This document shows positions 6,826 through 7,537 of a stretch of DNA of 7,537 nucleotides, one piece after another. The notes below the pieces were generated by a model. The model saw only the letters and a list, made by a program, of their open reading frames with translations. It ran no database searches and was not told the origin of the DNA. The stretch comes from Verrucomicrobiota bacterium. GTDB lineage: Bacteria > Verrucomicrobiota > Verrucomicrobiia > Chthoniobacterales > UBA6821. Location of the stretch: contig VHCR01000064.1 of the NCBI GenBank assembly GCA_016871655.1, positions 1-7,537 on the forward strand. Reading direction: 5' to 3'. The translations under genes and the position numbers were made by a program. Position 1 is the stretch's first letter. Every line of letters starts with the position of its first letter.

Positions 6826-7470
6826 TTGAAACAACGGCCAACGTTAGAGCATGAATCGCTCTTGTTTTCAAAAGGAATTAAATTGGTTGCTGGCGTGGAT
6901 GAGGCTGGGCGTGGCCCTTTGGCGGGACCTGTGATTGCGGCCGCTGTGATTTTGCCGAGAGAAATTTCATCAAAACTATTGCAACAATTGGAACGACTCA
7001 ACGATTCCAAAAAATTATCTCATGCTGTGAGAGAAAACCTTTTTGAAATCATCACGACAGAATCTGAAATTTTTTGGGCTATTGGTGAAGGGAGCGTTGA
7101 AGAGATTGGTGACTTGAATATTTTGAGAGCCACTCATCTTGCGATGAAACGAGCTTTGCTTGCGCTGAAGCCATTGCCAGAGCATGCACTTGTTGATGGG
7201 CTGCCGGCCCGTGATTTGCCGGTACCGCAGACAGCACTGGTTGGTGGTGATGCTCTCTCGATGAGCATTGCCGCAGCGAGCGTGATTGCGAAGGTGACAC
7301 GAGATCGGATGATGAAAAAATTACATGAAGAATTTCCACAGTATGGATTTTTGCAACATAAGGGCTATGCGACTGCCTCACATTTAGCTACACTTCGCAT
7401 CCATGGGCCTTGCAAACATCATCGACGTGGGTTCAGTCCAGTGGATCAGCTCTTCTTCGAAGCAGTTTAA
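6826..7470 (+). CDS. rnhB: Ribonuclease HII
   Basis: RNase HII cleaves 5' of ribonucleotides embedded in DNA and RNA in DNA:RNA hybrids, starting ribonucleotide excision repair. The preferred TTG start at 6826 gives 214 residues, within the family norm, and GGGGA (6816-6820) lies 5 nt before it, the only good SD in the window. GVDEAGRGPLAGP (23-35) carries the catalytic Asp25-Glu26. NDSKKL is at 59-64. LVDG supplies Asp124 and KVTRDR supplies Asp160, completing the DEDD set with spacing like characterised RNase HII enzymes. The GRG at 28-30 and the Tyr of KGYATASH (Tyr181) belong to the junction-recognition surface, and HGPCKHHRRGFSPV closes the fold. An alternative TTG at 6763 would add 21 residues that are strikingly hydrophobic and not expected in this enzyme, and GTG 6814 is also possible. 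Order rplS-rnhB is common in bacteria. Confidence 0.95.
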   Translation: MKQRPTLEHESLLFSKGIKLVAGVDEAGRGPLAGPVIAAAVILPREISSKLLQQLERLNDSKKLSHAVRENLFEIITTESEIFWAIGEGSVEEIGDLNILRATHLAMKRALLALKPLPEHALVDGLPARDLPVPQTALVGGDALSMSIAAASVIAKVTRDRMMKKLHEEFPQYGFLQHKGYATASHLATLRIHGPCKHHRRGFSPVDQLFFEAV

Positions 7471-7493
7471 GTTAAAAGTTGAAGTTGAAGTTA
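7469..7493 (+). repeat. Short AAGTTR repeat after rnhB
   Basis: Copies AAGTTA (7469-7474), AAGTTG (7476-7481), AAGTTG (7482-7487) and AAGTTA (7488-7493) form an array with period 6 after the first unit. The array overlaps the last two bases of the rnhB stop. It resembles the 5051-5078 heptamers in style (purine-GTT core, intergenic, adjacent to a gene end) but is not the same sequence. Confidence 0.8.
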
Positions 7494-7497
7494 AGAC

Positions 7498-7537
7498 TCG
7501 CCTTCGGCGAAAAAGTAAAAATATTTTTATTCGCGAA
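7498..7537. other. Inverted repeats at the window end
   Basis: TCGCC (7498-7502) and GGCGA (7506-7510) form a 5-bp GC-rich stem with loop TTC. It is followed by an A-rich run rather than T, so it is not a standard plus-strand terminator. A second possible fold pairs GCGAA (7507-7511) with TTCGC (7529-7534 region) and TAAAA with TTTTA inside. The window ends at the palindrome TTCGCGAA (7530-7537), so the full structure cannot be judged. Confidence 0.45.

Overview
The window looks like a bacterial chromosome segment of moderate to low GC. It carries five recognisable housekeeping genes (folD, a DUF374 acyltransferase, ubiX, rplS, rnhB) and secreted proteins that I cannot assign to any family. 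The housekeeping set is ordinary bacterial. The ribosomal protein L19 and UbiX sequences would fit the Planctomycetes-Verrucomicrobia-Chlamydiae group, but this is a weak impression. Almost no gene has a Shine-Dalgarno sequence at a normal distance. There is no phage, IS, tRNA, rRNA or CRISPR signal.

Layout. Positions 1-177 are a pyrimidine-rich leader with a duplicated 12-mer. Positions 178-2913 form one continuous reading frame for an alanine-rich, helix-rich protein of about 911 residues with an N-terminal signal peptide. A single TAG at 919-921 breaks the frame, so it is annotated as two CDSs (178-921 and 931-2913). On the minus strand, 5043-2919 is a tight three-gene operon, ubiX - DUF374 acyltransferase - folD, in which both junctions are 4-nt ATGA overlaps. 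It converges on the alanine-rich gene with only 5 nt between stop codons. Positions 5044-5194 are a divergent intergenic region holding four tandem heptamers next to the ubiX start and a 12-bp GAAA-capped hairpin ahead of the next gene. Positions 5195-6205 encode a second secreted helical orphan protein, closed by a clear intrinsic terminator (6231-6267). A sigma70-type promoter (6287-6315) then drives rplS (6337-6690), followed by rnhB (6826-7470). The window ends in a short hexamer repeat and hairpins.

How they work together. UbiX makes the prenylated FMN cofactor for UbiD-type decarboxylases. FolD interconverts one-carbon tetrahydrofolates. The DUF374 protein probably acylates a lipid or lipopolysaccharide precursor at the membrane. 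L19 and RNase HII are often neighbours in bacteria. The two secreted proteins share a style (signal peptide, helical, Ala/Gln/Glu-rich, no known domain) but no visible sequence homology. The most interesting features are the amber-interrupted secreted protein, the 5051-5078 heptamer array and the 5148-5176 hairpin. I see no convincing multi-gene novel system.
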